Notes under the pieces: model-generated | Database searches by the model: none | Told to the model about the DNA's origin: nothing | The model's input: the letters and a program-made list of their open reading frames with translations, nothing else | Translations under genes and position numbers: made by a program | Assembly (NCBI GenBank): GCA_020152595.1 | Contig: JAIGNY010001647.1 | Coordinates: forward strand, 1,443,501-1,507,500 | Direction of reading: 5' to 3' | Length of the DNA: 64,000 nucleotides | DNA from: Chiridota heheva | Taxonomy: Eukaryota; Echinodermata; Holothuroidea; Apodida; Chiridotidae | Part shown: piece after piece, positions 12,450 to 25,249 of the stretch | How positions within the stretch are numbered: the first letter of the stretch is position 1 | Layout of the letters: each line of letters begins with the position of its first letter

Positions 12450-13040
12450 AGAAAAGGACATTGAGTACAGGTATGTAACAAATCAGTAACAGAATCATGA
12501 TTTTTTCATGAATTGCAAATATTCAAATTAATGACAGAACAATGAAAAGCATCAGTCTCTAAAGGAACTTATACAAATCATTAGCATTAATACAAGAATA
12601 TGAATTATGTTGATTGTAAGTTACATATCCATCATCCATTAAAGAGTTAATATTGCTTACATTAGAATAAGATATATTTAAACAAACAAACAAACTTGAG
12701 CTGCCAATATTAAATCATTACTATGATAAACTTTTAAAATAAAAAATTGAAAAAAAAAATGAAAAAAAAAAATCACAAAAATTAATGTTAATAAAATAAA
12801 ATATGTAATATATGATTATAATTATATGAACGGATGGGCTGGGGAGATCTCTGAGGGGAAAAACAATCGTCCTTAAAATGTTGTCGAAATAGTTGTCTAT
12901 TACACTGTCCGGTTAATTTTACTGAATAGCAAAAAAGTGATCGTCACCGTGACAAATTCTGGACTCTTTGCATATTGTTTGGATTTCTTTCAAACTTACT
13001 TGTTTTCTTTTCATTTTATGGGGTTCGTACGACACCCATA
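12450..13040. other. No gene seen
   Basis: AT-rich sequence with A-rich runs around 12740-12800. No gene or structured repeat was recognised. Confidence 0.6.
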
Positions 13041-13044
13041 ATAC

Positions 13045-13221
13045 CAGTGGCGTAGCTAGGACTTTCATATTGGGTGGCAGGCAAGTAAAACCGACCCGAC
13101 AAGATGAACCGACAAGTTCAAATCTGAAACGACAAGAACATATCTGAACCGACGGATTCAAATATCGAATCCCCCCCCCCCCCCACCCCCTCCCTCACCC
13201 CAACCTCTGGCTACGCCACCG
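13045..13221. mobile_element. Short inverted-repeat element (CAGTGGCGTAG ends)
   Basis: The left end reads CAGTGGCGTAGCTAGG and the right end is the inverse of CGGTGGCGTAGCCAG. Inside are three degenerate 20-bp units of the ACCGACGGATTCAAAT type followed by a long C run. The same 20-mer forms a clean six-unit array at 22941-23060. ATAC flanks the left end directly and lies one base from the right end, so a 4-bp target duplication is possible. The superfamily was not determined. Confidence 0.7.
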
Positions 13222-13556
13222 CATACTACGATGTGTGTGATGAGGCAGGGATGGATGTTGGGAGTGTGTAGAGACATGATTCCCTCTTTTCACTTGTTCT
13301 TTCACCATAGAGTGGTTACACGTGCGATAGTGCCCCTTTACACTGAACGAATGTAAAAATCCAATTTCAACATTACACCATTAAACATACATCTTAGTAT
13401 TAGAAAAGAAACTAACATAAGATTAACGCTGTTCCATTAGGTTAATAAAGAAAATTTAGAAAAAGTGGTCTCGACCAAAGTAATGTTTGATTGCCAGAAT
13501 AGCCTACTGATAGAATTACAACATGCAAAAAAAAAAAAAAGGCTTTTAATTAACTG

Positions 13557-13557
13557 T

Positions 13558-13592
<35 letters not shown>
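13557..13592. repeat. (GT)n microsatellite
   Basis: About 17 GT units followed by two copies of the 11-mer CATGGACAATG. The open frames crossing it on both strands are products of the repeat. Confidence 0.95.
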
Positions 13593-13599
13593 ATGGACA

Positions 13600-15850
13600 A
13601 TGCATGGACAATGCATGCCGTACCCTAATCCTATAACTTTAAGCTCTTTTTTTTTCATTTTGTTTCTGGTAAAGTTTTGGCGAATCCAAAGAAGCACTTC
13701 AATCTATAAGTACTAATGTCTTTAGAAAAATCAGAAACCCCCAAAACTGCTAAAAGAGTATATATTGTATTTGATAGTAGAGCTCATTTATGAAGAACGT
13801 TTACGTCATTTAACCCTATAGTTGCCCGTCTTTGTGAGAACTTAGATTACACTCAGACAATCGAAGAAATCTTTGTTTTGTATATATAAGCTTGTAATAA
13901 TCATATTCCTTTAAACTTTCTGCATTCTATGATGTTTTAAATTTTTTTCATAAATTTTAGGTACTGAAAATAATAAGTTTATTCCTGTTAGAATTGGTAG
14001 CGCACCGCAAATCAATATAAAGGTTTGTTTTGCAAAATTATATTAAAATGTCAGTTTTCCTAATATATGATAACTCTCGTTTGCTACTTTCATAGTTTTT
14101 TACAAATTCGAAAGCAATATATGAATGTTGCCCCTAAACGTCCGAATACAACGGAATACAGAGCGAGATGTTCATTTTTGCGATGATATTATGTCATTTC
14201 GCCCTCTCAATTGCTAATCTGAAAAAACGCTTAACACTTATTAGATGAGGGCGTTAACTGTCGTTTCTCACTACGGGTTTCATACCAATTGAGTGTGCTT
14301 ACATGTTCATTTAAAGGCCAGTTATGGTTTCTAACGACGTGGTAAATAAAAATAATTTTTTAATGAGTTTTGATTGGTTCAAATACAATGGTCCAATGTA
14401 CCCTTATGCTGATAGACCAATCAGCAAAAGTTTTGGAATACAGTGAAAAGTTCCATATTTCAATCACGATAGACAAATAGATGTCTTTTAAAGTCGAACA
14501 ATTAAATACGAAACTATTTTCTTCAGCTGAAGCAAGAAAGTATTCTTGTTCTTCATCTAGAATACAAAAATATTTTGTCAAATTTAAACGATATTTGCCA
14601 ACACTTAAATAATGAAAGAATTCTTCCAAACTTTTCTTGAAATAGTTGTTTTGTCTTTGAAAGTTTACTATTTTTTGATAGGAGATAAAACACAATACAA
14701 TTTTTCAAAGACCTTGAGATAGAAAATCTCAAGGACAAGTTGACAAACTTGATTTTTAATCAATATTGATTTTATTTACGCCTTCATTTTCGATGTGAAT
14801 CATGTCAGTCATGCAAAAAAGTACTCCGCCATCTATTTCTTGATTTATATCCGGGTGTTCAGATGTACGAATAAGGTTTCCCGGAAAGCAGATTATTTAC
14901 AATGATAGACTTTTCTTGTTATCACGAGAACATCCGGATAACATTGTTTTCATTTTTGTTTTTATTCTTTCTCAATCAAGTCCCCTGATTGGAACTCCCT
15001 TTTTACGATTTATACAAATTGTAAGAAGGTTACTATCGTCCCTAAGATATTTCGATTCTTCTCATTTGATATCAATCCTTACATCATATTTTGAAGCATT
15101 TTGCATTGATCTGCGGGTACAATTTATAACTTGATAGGTGCTCTTATTCCAAATGTAAAGTTCTGAATAATATATTTCGCGTAATTCTCTTAGACTTATC
15201 TCAATTGCGAATTCAAGCTGATCCAGCTGCTGATGTCAAGGACATGCATGACATACTGTGAATAAAAGAGGGAATATTAATTCGTGATGTTCATATAAGA
15301 TGCTTTGATTGATATTTTGAAGTATATTTTAAGTCAAAATATGATATACCGCACATAAAATTTCGAAATTATTCAGAAAAATAACTGATTTAATGATAGG
15401 CTTGATGTTATCGATAAAACTTTCATTGAGATGATATTGATCACATAAACTAGTACAGTAATATCAGTGAAGCAGGAATTTCAAACCGTGAAAATGAATG
15501 CAAACGTAAAATGTTTATATTTTTATGATTCTGGATATAAATGAGAATGCAAATGTAGTTCATGACATGACATGAATCGATGCAGGTTGCAATATTTTTT
15601 TTATTTTTTTAAAATAACAAATCTATATTCCTAATTTTGACACATCTGCTTTGAGCCGAATTGCAGAAAGCTGATGGACTTGTTTCGGTCGACATATTCA
15701 CGTAAATAGCTATGATGATCGTTCTTATTTGAAATGACCATCAGGCTCTGTGTATAGGTCATCCAATACGAAAGGATATAAGTTTTTTTTTTTTATTATA
15801 ATAATCAATTCATCTTTGTGACAAAGCAAAAATTTACATCAGAAACAGAT
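13600..15850. other. No gene seen
   Basis: AT-rich sequence without a supported gene. The longest frames (14360-14695 minus, 14916-15134 plus) show no recognisable domain. Confidence 0.6.
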
Positions 15851-15854
15851 TCAT

Positions 15855-17660
15855 TTGTTTTACAGTTTCCAGTCAAGGACACATACTGTATCAGTAACCA
15901 ACACACAGTGCTGCAGTCAATGCACCAATTGCACCCAGTTTGTGACCTTAATCCACATTGGTGTGTTATTTCCAACTAAATTTTCGGTGATTATTGGGTA
16001 GCTAGGCTTAGGGGCTGAAGTTTTAAACAATGTATTATTATACAGTAGAATAATTGATCTACTTTTCGATTTTCTGCAAGAACTTTTACTCATTTGTATT
16101 CAAATGACCTGCCGCCTCATTTAAACAATTTTTCTGGCTTCTAACTGTTGGTTTCATCTTAGAGAGTTTAGTAGCAATTCAAATCAATCTTAATGAGTGA
16201 AATTGCCGCTGTATACCAATATGAAGAAAACAATCTTTGTCCTATATCTATATCAAGACTGCAGTTAACTGTAATTGTATCGACTCATTCGTTTTATAGT
16301 TTCCAGTGAATTCAGGACACCTACTGTATAAATTACCAACACACAGTGCTGCAGTCAATGCACCAACTGCACCCAGTTTGCCTTAATCCACATTGGTGTG
16401 TTATTTCCAACTAAATTTTCGGTGATTATTGGGTAGCTAGGCTTAGGGGCTAAAGTTTCAAACAAAGTATTACTGTACAGTAGAATTATTGATCTACTTT
16501 TCGATTTTCTGCAAGAAATTTCTCTCATTTGTATTCAAATGACCTGCCTCCTCATTTAAACGATTTTTTTGGGCTTCTCACTGTTGGTTTCATCCTAGAG
16601 AGTTTAGTAGCAATTCAAATCAATCTTAATGAGTGATATCAGTCCGGGAGCAACCCCAAAAACTGGGTACTTTGAAATACCAAAAAAATTGGGTACTTTT
16701 ATGTATTACGTCATCGCATGAGCCTACACATTTGTCTAGCCCACGCTAAACATATGGGGTTTTTCATTTTCCGCTTTGGATTGTCCAAAATTCTAATGGA
16801 TATCCTGAAATTTGGAGACCGTGACGGATAATAAATAGATATTCAAAACTTTTTGTTGCTGCTTTTTTAAATTTACGGTTGCCTTTTTGAGAAAATGAAT
16901 AAAACAAGATTATGGGCAGTCTAATTTGTTCATTTTCCAAAAAACGCCACGATGAATTTCAAAAGCAGCGGAAAAAGTTTTGAATATCTATTAAATATCC
17001 GTCTCCAAAATTTAAGGATATCCAGTGAAATTTTGGACAATCTGGAGCGGAAAATGAGAAACCCCATATGTTTAGCGTGGGCTAGTCAAATGTGTATGCT
17101 CATGCGATGACGTAATATAATAAAAGTACCCAATTTTTGAGTATTTTAAAGTACCCATTTTTTTTGGTTGCTCCCAAACTGGATATTGCTGCTGTATACC
17201 AAATATAAAGAAAACAATCTTTGTCCAATATCTGTATCAAGACTGCAGTTAACTGTAATTTTATCGACTCATTCGTTTTACAGTTTCCAGTGAATTCAGG
17301 ACACCTACTGTATCAGTGACCAATACACAGTGCTGCAGTCAATACACCCACTGCACCCAGTTTGTGACCTTAATCCACATTGGTGTGTTATTTCCAACTA
17401 AATTTTCGATGATTATTGGGTAGCTAGGCTTAGGGACTGAAGTTTCAAACAAAGTATTATTATACAGTAGAATAATTGATCTACTTTTCGATTTTCTGCA
17501 AGAACTTTTACTCATTTGTATTCAAATGACCTTGTATTCATTTAAACAATTTGCTTCTCACTGTTTCCTAGAAATCTTATTAGCAAGTGATGCAAATCTT
17601 AATGAGTATATTGCCGCTGTATACCAATATGAAGAAACAATCATTGTACTTTATCTGTAT
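15855..17660. repeat. 438-bp tandem repeat, three copies, one interrupted
   Basis: CACAGTGCTGCAGTCAA occurs at 15904 and 16342, a spacing of 438. A close variant at 17326 is 984 further on. The excess of 546 is explained by the foldback element at 16640-17181 plus its 5-bp target duplication. Each unit carries TTATTTCCAACTAAATTTTC and GGGTAGCTAGGCTTAGG. No coding potential was recognised. Confidence 0.9.
16640..17181. mobile_element. 542-bp palindromic foldback element with 5-bp target duplication
   Basis: The left arm starts CAGTCCGGGAGCAACC and the right arm ends in the inverse, GGTTGCTCCCAAACTG. The arms are about 260 bp each with a short centre near 16905. The arms pair through GGGTACTTT, ACGTCATCGCATGAGC and CACGCTAAACATATGGGG. 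GATAT lies immediately on both sides (16635-16639, 17182-17186). The uninterrupted neighbouring tandem copies show the empty site. A second copy begins at 63642. No transposase is encoded, so it must be moved in trans. Confidence 0.9.
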
Positions 17661-17664
17661 CAAA

Positions 17665-20600
17665 ACTTCATTTAACTGTAATTTTCTGTTGACCCACAAT
17701 CCAGCCTTTCGACGTTGTACTTTTAATTGTCTTTTTTCATTAGGATGTTGTGCTACGTTTCATTAAGGTGCTTAGCAATCATTTCTGGTATCCCTTTGTA
17801 CTTTAAATGATCTTGAAATTGACCAACTTCCAAAGCAATTATTTATTGTAGGACTTTTGTAATTAAAAGAATAGTTGTCTTAAATGTAATAAAGAGATAA
17901 AAAAAAACATTTATATTTGGACCTGCGATACTAACTTAAACTATGGAGATGAACACTAATTAGCTAAGTGTATAGATATCAGTGTTGTAGTGTGCAGAAG
18001 AGAGAAATAATTGTGTAAATTAAAATGAAATCAATATGTCTAACATGATGTTTCATACATTCATGCTTGCACATGATCAAAGTTTACACGAGCAGTTTAC
18101 AACTATATACACCCATGTATGGATGAATCAGGCGCCATTTTGCACCCTTTTGAGTAAGTTTTGAATATTTTGTTTACCGTCAAGATTTGGTACATTTGTA
18201 TAGTTTTGGTACATAATATGTTCAAATGATGTTATATTTTCAACACCTGATGTGATTTTGAATTATTGTTTAATTTATTTTTGGTTTATAAATTTATATA
18301 TATATTAATTACATTTACTATTTTCTCCATAGTTCTGTAAATTGATTAGATTGGAGACCAAAATCGGAAAGATGCTTTCTTGGGCTTCGGACGTGAAATA
18401 GAACTTCGGATGCAATAAAACCCGCATCAATTAAAAAAAAAATGAGATCATCTTTACATATACCGGAATAAAAAAAATCATAATTTGGACGATTTTCTCA
18501 TCGATCCATTTGTATACCACATTTAAAAGGCAATGAATTCCAATGCAGATATCCAAATACAATTTAACGATAATTTAAGTGATATAATGCAACGACTATT
18601 ATTGGAAATATTCTTCCGTGAATGTGGTTATATAACCATCAAAAATAGTTAATAAGAAACATTTTCAACATATCTTATTTTTCTTCTAATATATTAGTTT
18701 GGTTACTAAACTTACAAGGGCCTTACTGATTTATTTTGACAAAATTTTCGATACAAGATTTTTAGCTCCTGATTACAGTAATTTGACGTAATGTTTTTCA
18801 TGTCTATAAAATCATACAAAAACATTATTAAAGGAGACTAGTATTCTTATTTCATATGATAAAGGATTAAAATCTAAACCAACTACCAAAAACAGCAAAT
18901 CACAATTTCATGCCTATCTCAAGTGTTTCATGTTTGAATTCGGTACATGGACGCTCCCATATTTTGTCTAATTTGTGTTGAAATGATATTAATGTGCTAT
19001 AACACACAAAATGTATTTCTTTACAACTTCTCTTTCCAAAATGCTAAAGTTCTAAGGGCTTGAATCATTAATATCATATACGAATAAAATTCCATAGACC
19101 CATGCAAAGGAAAATTAGTATCTTAAAAAATTTGAAATAAATTATAAAAACATTTAACGTTCTAATCCGTATTTTTAGAGGGCGTATGAACAAAAAGGTC
19201 ATTCCCATGTAAGTTTATCTTTACAGAATTAATGTTTTAATAAATTAGAAATATATTCTCAATTACAGAAGGACAGAAAGGACAGTTACAGATTGTAAGA
19301 TTCCCAAATTATGTTAAAAAAAGTGATTGGAGTATTAAGTCTGTTTCAACAGAATGATGTCGTGATTGCAGTTTCAAGAAAATTGTATATCTTTGAAAAT
19401 AAATTTTCTCTTTCATTGGAAATATATTTTGCTTAGTTATCAAGATGGGTATAACATGCACTTTACAAGAACATGCTTCACCCACATGCTCATGTACGTA
19501 TACACTCCAAATCAGAGGAAAATGAAACTTTATCTTAATAGAATTACATAGAAATTGTCTTGTATCTGCAAGTATCAAATTGTATACTGCACTGGTTACT
19601 TTTCAAATCGGTGGTGCCATTTTTGAAATGTAATAATCTCTAAGCCGAGTAGATATGTATGATCATGGTTTTCACCAATGTGTACCTTAAATAGCCGAAT
19701 ATCGTATAAGTGGACATGAAAATTCACAGAAATTATCTTTTTTTTCTAAGTTTATATTTTACTAATAGCCTCATTTAACTGACAATGATTACATGAATAA
19801 CTCTGTGGTGTACATTAGTGCAAGTGACAAGTAGTTTATATCTCCAACTTCTATCGTGATTTACGCGTTTGCATAGCTTGTTAAATGGTGGAGTGTATAA
19901 AGTACTTTGCTCGGTGATGTAAACAAACGTACTTTTGTCGACTGATTCATAATCAGGTCGCATACGAAAACAAACTTAATGCTAATTTCAAGCATATCTA
20001 CTTGAGCTATGGTAAGACTAATGGCGTCAAGAATTGGTAATTGTATATATCATCTAGTAAAATACGAAGTTAATTTTGATTTTTTTTATTTATCATAAAA
20101 GGTGTAATATTGTAAACAAGATTCTTGCTGAACTAAATCAGACATTGCAACTTGAAAATATGCAGTAATTTATTAGTTGAATTTAATACTTGCTGTATGA
20201 GATATATGTTTTGCAAAACCGCTCAAAATGGCATATTTATATAGAGGGCTACTACCTTCAAAATTGCTTGACCTAATTTTTCGCCATAACACAAAATACA
20301 AATCAGTTCAGATCTTGGATTATGTTTTTATTTGGTCGCCCGAATGCTGATAGACAAAGAACAAATGTTGATGGTAACCTGTATACCGTGAATTTAAAAA
20401 CTATGCATGAATTTCACAACACAGCACATCAATTGAGTTTGGCATAGCTCTGCTTCAACCTTTTTTTTATTTTTTTTTGCGTATTCCTGTGTTATGATAA
20501 ATTAAAATAAAACTGCATTACCCTTAATCTTTCTAAGAATCAAATTATTATTATGATTATTGTAGGAGCCTGAGAAAGATATTTACGTAGAGCAAATGCA

Positions 20601-22110
20601 GTTTTTTTGTGTTTATTTAGCGGCCGTAAACTTGACGAAATAGGAATCGTGGAACATGATCGAATCTTTAAGATAAAAGTTCCAAAGGTTCACAATAAAA
20701 TGTTAAAATGACAGAAGCAAGACTCAGTGGATTCAAAATGGGCCACTTGCAAGCCATGATTGATTGGACCCACACATGGACACCATGAAAAAATCTGAAC
20801 TCGACATTGGTCGGCTGTGGTCCAAATCTGAATTGAATTTACGGGTAAGCAAAACAGTACTCGGCCAGGGTATGCTCTTTTAAGGGGAAATTAGGAGAAA
20901 TAAAGAAGCATTTGATAGGCAATAAAACTTATGACAGGCCATGGATCTAAAACTAAAACGGCATCTAGCCAGAAGAACATATTTCCAACTATCGGTACAT
21001 GGACGCATTACTGGATCGGAATTTGTCCAGTATATATTGCAAACAATACAGATTTGAGAAATGTGGGTGTTAAGGAGAAAATTAGAAACACAAAGGCAGA
21101 AAATAAGCATAATATTTCATCTTTGTGGGGTTGATTTAACCCCAGGAAAACACACCGATTTAGAAACTTATTATATATAGAATAACGTCATTGTCTAAAC
21201 AACGTAAATTTCTGGCAAGGAACAAAAAGTGCAAACAAGGAAGCATGCTCGCTAAACCATTAAAGCAATTAATCAGATAATCTGCAATGTTTGATGAGCA
21301 ACAGTTAAGATGTAGATTATTGTGAAGCGTTCGTTTATCTGATAAGTTGATAAACCAAGTCATAAAAAAAAACAGATTGATCAGCTCGTCTGAATGTCTG
21401 CATTTGTTTCCCTTACCATACTGCAACACAAAAACGCGGAAACAGCAATCAAACTTTTAAATGAAGTTAAATGTATTTGATTTTGACTTTTACAATTATA
21501 TAGGGCGTGTCCGGCTCTACGATTATACGTTGTCTCGTGTCAGTGAAAAACCTGTCCGACACGTACATCATGAAAGCTATTATGCTAAGCTAAATGTTTC
21601 CCACTAAAACATCTGAGTACTGATGACATAGTGAACTTGGCTCACAGCTAATATTATATGTCATGGCGTGTTGTGTTGTATGTTTTTTTCTTATACGAAT
21701 TGACCATTCAATGCTTCAAATAGCGTGGTATTCTTACAGCGATACACACTTTCGTTTAGGTATGAATAAGAAAGTGAACATCTGTTAAGCAAATCTAATT
21801 ATTATCATGTTCATTGTATTTGACCGAGCTCAAGTTTAAAAGTATTTCAAAGCTATTGAATAATTATTATAAGTTGCTCAATAAGGATAGCTAGTGAGCT
21901 AACATATATACTAAAGACTGACTACGAGAAACTTCCTAACAAGAAATGACAGCACCGTGATTATCATTCTGAAAATGTCCATGGATTTTCAATATCTGCA
22001 TACTGTACTCTAGTACCTTAACAAAATTACAATAGAGGAATACGTGTTTTGAACATTTCTTGAAACTTTCATATAAGTTTCATTTTATTACAACCCCCAA
22101 AGTCCTCTAT
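17665..22110. other. No gene seen
   Basis: About 4.4 kb of AT-rich, mostly unique-looking DNA. Short open frames (for example 19309-19578 and 21160-21429, both minus) have no recognisable motifs or composition. No RNA gene or inverted-repeat element was identified. Confidence 0.6.
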
Positions 22111-22116
22111 TTCTTA

Positions 22117-22490
22117 ATAGCGCAAAGAGCTCGACTTGTCGGCGTGGCTCTCGCAAACTTGACATTTCAAGGGAAAAAAAGTATGTCACAACGCATAGTA
22201 AGAAGGTATATTATGCAAGTCAAAAAGAGCTATAATACACCATATACAAAACACAAAATCAAAGCGCAAAGGACTCAAGTTGTCGGCGTGTAGTCCAGGG
22301 GTCCGCTTAAAGGCTCCTGGTGGGGCTCAGGGGCGAAGCCTTGGTAAGGTGAAGGGGGCGAAGCCCCCGAAAGCTCTCGGAAAATGTACATTTTAAGAAT
22401 AAAAACGTATGTCACAACGCATAGAAAGAAAGTGTATTATACAAGTTTAAAATCATGCCAAAGAGAGCTATAATACACCATATATTGTTT
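22117..22490. repeat. 226-bp tandem duplication with G-rich insert
   Basis: GTATGTCACAACGCATAG occurs at 22181 and 22407, and GAGCTATAATACACCATATA ends both copies. Between the copies lies a GC-rich stretch (22293-22380) with AGGGGCGAAGCC and GGGGGCGAAGCCCCC, which can form a small GC-rich hairpin. Confidence 0.8.
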
Positions 22491-22935
22491 ACATTTGTAC
22501 ATGGTTAGGTTATCGTCACTCTTTAAAGAATATGGGTTGTCTAGCGAAAGGTTTTCAATAATTTAGTCCAAACTTGTGTAAATTTTTAAAATGTTTAAAA
22601 TGAGCTTGTTCTGTATTACGTGCACTCCGACACCCACCTCCCCTCCATCCCTCCCTCCCTCTCACCCTTTCTCCTTGCCTCCATTTCTCCCTCCCTCCCT
22701 CCCTCCCTTACCCTTCCTCCCTCCCTCCCTTTCTCCCTCCCTCCCTTCCTCTCTCCCTCCCTTTCTTTTCTCTCCCCTCTCTCTCTCTCCCTCTCTCTCT
22801 TTCTCTGTGTCTTAGTTCATGTATTTAAATATGAAATCGCACAAATGTTTAATTTATTATTATCGAAGAACTTTTTCTGAGAAAGTGCGCTTTTGAAATC
22901 TAAAAACATAATAAGCACCTGGAATGTCAAAGCTT
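22490..22935. repeat. Pyrimidine-rich (CCCT)n-type low-complexity tract
   Basis: 22632-22815 is almost pure C/T on the plus strand, mostly TCCC and CTTT units. The proline/serine/leucine-rich frames across it are artefacts. The flanks hold no gene. Confidence 0.9.
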
Positions 22936-22940
22936 GTTGA

Positions 22941-23157
22941 ACCGACGGATTAAAATCTGAACCGACGGATTAAAATCTGAACCGACGGATTAAAATCTGA
23001 ACCGACGGATTAAAATCTGAACCGACGGATTAAAATCTGAACCGACAGATTAAAATATTGCGGGCGATCGCCCAATACCCCCTCCCCCCCCCCCCTCCCC
23101 TCCCTCCCTCTCCCTCTTTTGGCTATTTTCCCCCTTCTGGCTACGCTACTGCTAACA
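22941..23157. repeat. Six-copy 20-bp tandem array in a truncated inverted-repeat element
   Basis: The unit ACCGACGGATTAAAATCTGA repeats at 22941, 22961, 22981, 23001 and 23021 without change, and a diverged sixth copy lies at 23041. It is followed by GGGCGATCGCCC, C runs and a right end that resembles GGCTACGCTACTG. The layout matches the element at 13045-13221, but no left inverted repeat is visible, so this copy appears truncated at that side. Confidence 0.85.
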
Positions 23158-23159
23158 TG

Positions 23160-24115
23160 TATTTGTTTTCTCGTATTTAAAAACTTATAAGTGACAATAT
23201 GCCCTGGCAAGCCTGCCTTACTCGTAAATATTCGGAATTGATTTTAGTGATGTTTGAGTGATATCAAAGCATTCTCACTAGAGACAAAATGTAAAAATTG
23301 AACCATTTGCTTTACAGAAGGCCCTTGAAAAAGAATTCATTATAACACAACAAACCGATCGAAGCCTATGTATATTTTTGAAATCACTGTTGGGGACGAC
23401 ATAGATGATCAATTTCTTTTTTAATCTTTATAAGTCAAGACAATGTTTACTCAATAGACCAAAATCTTGAGAAAGACGAGTTTTAAGGTTAGCTATAGAA
23501 TTTTGAAGTGACATTTGTAAATATAAGTGGAAAAGGGGATAATGTCTATACTGTCAAACAGAATTCTCAATGAGTAAAGGGTGACATTGAATGAATCGTC
23601 AATTATGAGGATAGAACGGTTTACTTGTAGTCGCTTGTTATTGAACACAATTCACACTGTGGGTATATTTTGCAAGTATTGCAAGGTAAAATTCATTTTA
23701 TATTTTCAAACCAAAAAAAAAACAAAGTTGAATATCATATCTTTAACTGCACAAACTTTCACAAAACGACTTGTCATCGAGCTTATTCTGTTAATACTTT
23801 TATGAAAAACAATTTTGAAATTTTGATAGCATTTTGGCATCTAATATCGATGTTTTGAATTTGTTCCGTTAGGCAAACAGTTTGCTAAACCCTTAATCAC
23901 ATATAAGATAACATCAAGATAAGATCAATTTATTTCGTTCACAACAAAATATGGAAATTTGTCGCCCTGTAGCAAAACGTACAAAGATTTTATAAAGAAA
24001 TATAAATTTAAAGTTACATAAAGTTAAATAAAACAAACCCCAGTAAATTTGGAAAATAACAATTTTAGTAAATATTAGTAAATGGTAAAATACAATATAC
24101 AATAAAGTCCAAGAT
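23160..24115. other. No gene seen
   Basis: AT-rich sequence before the (TA)n array. No gene or transposon recognised. Confidence 0.6.
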
Positions 24116-24116
24116 G

Positions 24117-24946
<830 letters not shown>

Positions 24947-25001
24947 TATTTTGAGTTTTCAGACCAAAATATTCAAATTTATGTTTCTCCCCAAGTCCCT
25001 C

Positions 25002-25247
25002 TTGTGATGTATGACATGGCGGAAGTTCCTATTTCCTTGTGTAAACCCTTTATTTCTAAATTGCTGTTCACACATTTGTGAAAAATGGAAAGGAATTTTA
25101 ACCTAACGTTTTTAAGTGTTGACATAGCCTTAGCCAAAATCTAGCAAGAATAGACTTTGTCATCATTTGCAGGAACTGAAATTTAGGAAGGAAATATAAA
25201 GAATTAAATCAAGATTTTCAGCTACCCGCCGTGGTCATACATCACAA
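25002..25247. mobile_element. 246-bp inverted-repeat element (TTGTGATGTATGAC ends)
   Basis: The left end reads TTGTGATGTATGACATGGCG and the right end is the inverse of TTGTGATGTATGACCACGGC. Size and structure fit a MITE. No convincing target duplication was seen, and there is no open frame of note inside. Confidence 0.65.
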
Positions 25248-25249
25248 AT

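Noticed and set aside
22591..22880. Proline/serine-rich frames
   Set aside because: They are produced by the pyrimidine microsatellite.
22941..23060. CRISPR-like array
   Set aside because: The 20-bp units are directly abutting with no spacers, and the genome is animal.
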